Shown: piece by piece, positions 61,151 to 64,000 of the stretch
Layout of the letters: the number at the start of each line of letters is the position of its first letter
Position numbering within the stretch: the stretch's first letter is position 1
Assembly (NCBI GenBank): GCA_023101885.1
Contig: JALPQD010000246.1
Span: 248,001-312,000, forward strand
Direction: 5' to 3'
Length of the DNA: 64,000 nucleotides
From: Typhlomys cinereus
Lineage: Eukaryota > Chordata > Mammalia > Rodentia > Platacanthomyidae
The notes under the pieces: generated by a model
What the model saw: the letters and a program-made list of their open reading frames with translations, nothing else
What the model was told of the DNA's origin: nothing
The model's database searches: none
Program-made: the position numbers and the translations under genes

Positions 61151-61994
61151 TACCAAACCCACTTAGAGACACTCAAGGATAAATCTCTGTAATACCTACA
61201 GTAATTGCAAAATTATGAACAGGAGGTATGGGCAAGGAGGGCTACACCAGAAACAAGGAGAGAGGGGACCATGTTACAGCAGAGAAAATAGGCCACCATC
61301 AAGGACTGTAAGGGGTGACATCCAATACCCATCAGGAAAGAGTGAAGGGCATTGTAAGGAGCAGCAAAGCTGAAAAAAAAATCAACAAACCATAATCCAG
61401 AACATCAGAGACTCTATATCAACCATCTGGAACTAGGCCAGCCTAATCTCTCCCCATCCTGAAGCTCAGGGAAATTTGCGGAAAAGGAGGCGGTAAGATT
61501 GTAAGAGCACAAGGATGGGAGGAACAATGATATGCAAGATACTCCACATAAGTTAGGGCTGAAGCCTTCATAATTGCACTTTGCATGCCCTGCGCAACGT
61601 CCAACACACTATTGACCGCACAAAGTCTTGCATTTGCTAAAGGCACTAGGATCCTTGGAGGCAAGGGATTGACAGCCACAATAGAGTTCCTATGCTTAAG
61701 GGGAACACAAGAAAGTGTTCTGGGAAATGCCACTGGGTCCTTGCACATCATCAGAGAGGAGGACCCAGAGGGGAGTTGGGCATGCACATTAAAGGATGCT
61801 CCAGGGATGGGAGGGGGAGGTACTGGGGGATGGGGGAGGGAGGGGAAAGGGAGGGGGAGGGAGGGAGGGGACCAGTGTACCTGTTAAGTTTGTGTGAGTG
61901 GAAATAAAAAAAAGAGATACATGGCAAAGTCTTTCAGTTGGATCCACCTGAGTAGCTTAATGGAATATTTGGATTTATTATTATTGGTTTTGGG

Positions 61995-62098
61995 TTTTGG
62001 TCTTGGGTTCTGAGACAAAGTCTTACATTCTAGCCTATATTGCAAGGAACATGAAGTAATCCTCTTGCCCCAGTCTCCCTAGAGTTAGGACTACTGGC
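61995..62098 (-). repeat. B1-like SINE (minus)
   Basis: 'gttctgagacaaagtcttac', 'ctagcctatattgcaagg' and 'ctctccctagagttagg'-like text are the reverse strand of a B1 (gagacaggg tctca...tagcc...). Right after an L1, and diverged. Confidence 0.7.
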
Positions 62099-62284
62099 TT
62101 AATTTAGCTGATAAAAATCCTTCTGTGATGGCTTCTCCAGCTAAATGACTTTTGTTTAACTGTCACAGGCCAAATAGACTCTAACGAGTTTGTCAAATTT
62201 TTGTTTTTAGCTTTAATTTCTTCATAATGGTAGATAAAAATGGCATGTTGGAAATCCCTTTAAATTCGTTTTTCCTTTTTATTT

Positions 62285-62590
62285 ATTCATAGTTGTTGTA
62301 TGCTTGCATGTGTAGTTAGTTGTGTGAAGCACAGCTGTGTGTATTATGGGTGGGTAAACAGATATGTCCCTCTCAGTGTGTTTTAAGGCCATAGGGGAAC
62401 TTCTGGTGTCCTTTGTACTCTCTGCTTCATACCTTTGAGACGGAGTCACAAAGTCCATTGAGCCTGCTGACGTTGCCCCTACACATCAGTGGCTTCAGAC
62501 ACAGCTGGCCTTGCCCCTGTTCTGAACTCAGGTCTTCCTGTACATACTGTAAGAGCTCTTGCCCATGGCTCATGTCCCCAGTCCCTGCTG
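62285..62590 (-). repeat. B4-like SINE (minus)
   Basis: 'gaacttctggtgtcctttg', 'ctttgagacggagtcacaaa', 'agctggccttgcccctg', 'ttctgaactcaggtcttcc' and 'catggctcatgtccccagtc' follow the reverse order of a rodent B4: right end, B1-like middle, tRNA-derived head. Confidence 0.65.
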
Positions 62591-63774
62591 CTTTATTAAA
62601 GTCTTCATCCTTTATGTCACCAGTCTCACTTGTTTTTCTTATGGTAGGAAAAAAACAACAGTTTCAAGTATAAATTTTAACTTTTTTTCACTTGAGTTCC
62701 ATACACTCTTTGGTGAGAAAAGACATTGTGCTTAAAACTTTAAAAGAAAACCAAGTTAAGTACAGTGTGGCATTGAATCCAACATTGAAAAAGGAACTAC
62801 ATGGTGAGTTTCACTAAATACCCTTCATTTATCTTTAGAATCCTGACCTTAAAAACAATTACAAGGTTTTTTTCTTTTTTACTCCCAAGGGCTGCTTGCC
62901 AACCATGTTCTGTTTTTCAAGCTGAATCTCATTTTGTTGTTGCCCTTGATCCTCAGAAGGTCTCTTTTTATCATTTCTGTACTAATTGGTGTTAAAACAC
63001 TTGACAATTCATTGTGATTTAAGTTTCATTAGCTTGCATTTCCTTTCTCACTAGATAATTTATAGAGATGCTAAGGAAGATTCCAAGCTAATAACAAGCT
63101 CCCCCTCCCCTGCCTAAATATCTCTTGAACTGGGCAGTAATATGTTTTGTTGAAGGAAATAAAATGTGGTTTGTTTTTGTCTTGTGAAGAATTGATCTGC
63201 ATATCTTTCATAATCTCAAGACTCAAAATGTCTCCTCTTTGATAATTATATCTATATATCTATATAGATATATGAGGCATTCTTGTCATTTGATATAATT
63301 TTCAGTATATCCATAAAATCAAATAGCAGATATTCAGCATTTTAAATGTAAGCATATGCTCTTAACTTTCATTTATGCTATCAAATATCAAAAAGCTATC
63401 CCAATGAGGATTTGCTCCAAAGGAGGTGAGGAGAGACTTCAGTGAATATTATTGGCTAAAATTATTATGTTCCTTTTAAAAGAATTTGGTAAAATTCACA
63501 TGTGACTAAATTCACTATGGAATGTACTGTGAAGTAAAAATCAGAGATGGTTTTTATTATGTGTGCCAAGCTGTACAAACAGTTACTTCACATTTTTGTT
63601 TAGCTATATCCCATGAAACTCACGACTGATATGTTTACTTGGTCATTGTTACATGTGATACATAGCTTCCAATTATGACCAGATATTGGTGGAATATGTG
63701 CTTACAATAGGATATGCAATGAGAAATTTGATGGTTATAATGAAGTAAAATATTGATAGATGTAAAAATTTCAG
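62591..63774. other. Non-coding sequence, no gene seen
   Basis: AT-rich DNA. A 20-bp perfect AT palindrome lies at 63254-63273. No exon or named repeat. Confidence 0.5.
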
Positions 63775-63980
63775 AGAGAGGAGGGCCCAGAGGAGAGTCA
63801 GGCATGCACAAGAAAGGACTCTGGGAATCGGGGTGGGAGGCACAGGGGGGATGGGGCGGGAGGGGTGAGGGGAGGGGGAGCATGGGATTCGGGGGGGAGG
63901 AGGAGGGAGGGAGGGAGGGAACTGGTGTACCTATTAAGTTTGTATGAGCTGAAATAATAATAAAAATGTATTATATAAAA
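63775..63980 (+). mobile_element. L1 copy 7: very short 3' end (plus)
   Basis: About 205 bp of L1 3' UTR beginning at 'gaggagggcccagagg', running through the G-rich block (63818-63922) to 'aagtttgtatgagctgaaat' and AATAATAATAAAAATGTATTATATAAAAAAA. The same tail as copy 3. The left flank shows no clear matching duplication before the window ends. Confidence 0.88.
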
Positions 63981-64000
63981 AAATGGGAAGTTATCTTTTA

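Larger units (their letters stand above)
59812..61912 (+). mobile_element. L1 copy 6: inverted 5' part and large internal deletion
   Basis: One 2.1-kb insertion made of two L1 pieces. 59812 to about 60888 is antisense and holds the ORF2 start and the endonuclease domain. From about 60891 to 61912 it is sense and holds the last part of ORF2 and the full 3' UTR. The reverse transcriptase region between them is absent. AGAGATACATAGCAAA (59796-59811) and AGAGATACATGGCAAA (61913-61928), one mismatch in 16, flank the whole. Both pieces therefore arrived in one twin-priming event with a large loss at the junction, or were later deleted internally. Confidence 0.93.

Noticed and set aside
63775..63980. 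Target duplication for L1 copy 7
   Set aside because: Right flank is only about 20 bases before the window ends and does not match the left flank.

Overview
The window is mammalian, almost certainly rodent, nuclear DNA. It is AT-rich and contains no host gene I can support: no exon series, no tRNA or rRNA gene, no CpG-island promoter. What it does hold is a dense record of transposition. B1-like, B2-like, B4-like and ID-like SINEs occur together with an ORR1/MT-style ERVL-MaLR element, which points to a mouse-related (myodont) rodent. The B2-like sequence and the L1 3' UTR do not look like the mouse or rat versions I know, so I infer another lineage. The species is not fixed by the sequence.

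Seven copies of one L1 family can be read: 751-1590 (+), 17412-17761 (+), 25511-27804 (-), about 44332-47639 (-), 58119-58620 (-), 59812-61912 (+) and about 63775-63980 (+). All share a 3' UTR with a G-rich polypurine block and an AATAATAATAAAA-type 3' end. Four have clear target-site duplications of 14-17 bp. Three (17412, 25511, 59812) carry an inverted 5' segment, the signature of twin priming, and the one at 59812 has also lost most of ORF2. ORF2 pieces retain recognisable endonuclease, reverse transcriptase (FADD) and C-terminal segments, but none is a complete gene.

Two LTR elements are precisely bounded. A complete 2.2-kb ERVL-MaLR provirus lies at 21729-23941, with 356- and 359-bp LTRs, a Leu-tRNA-like primer binding site, a 5-bp duplication (ATCTC) and a 239-codon open frame. 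A 400-bp solo LTR of class II type lies at 4647-5046 with a 6-bp duplication (CATATT).

Layout: 0.7-5 kb holds an L1 tail, an inverted pair of URR1-like repeats and the solo LTR. 5-17 kb is mostly unique sequence with SINEs and microsatellites, including a long (CTTT)n. 17-28 kb holds the short inverted L1, the MaLR provirus and an inverted L1. 28-43 kb is mainly unique or old repeat sequence with an 18-bp minisatellite and a diverged tandem duplication containing octamer motifs. 44-48 kb holds a young SINE and the longest L1. 48-58 kb is old repeats. 58-64 kb is L1-rich. Several TE-free, homeodomain-motif-rich stretches (about 16.1-16.7, 24.3-24.8 and 41.9-42.4 kb) are candidate conserved non-coding elements. 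That is inference without alignment.
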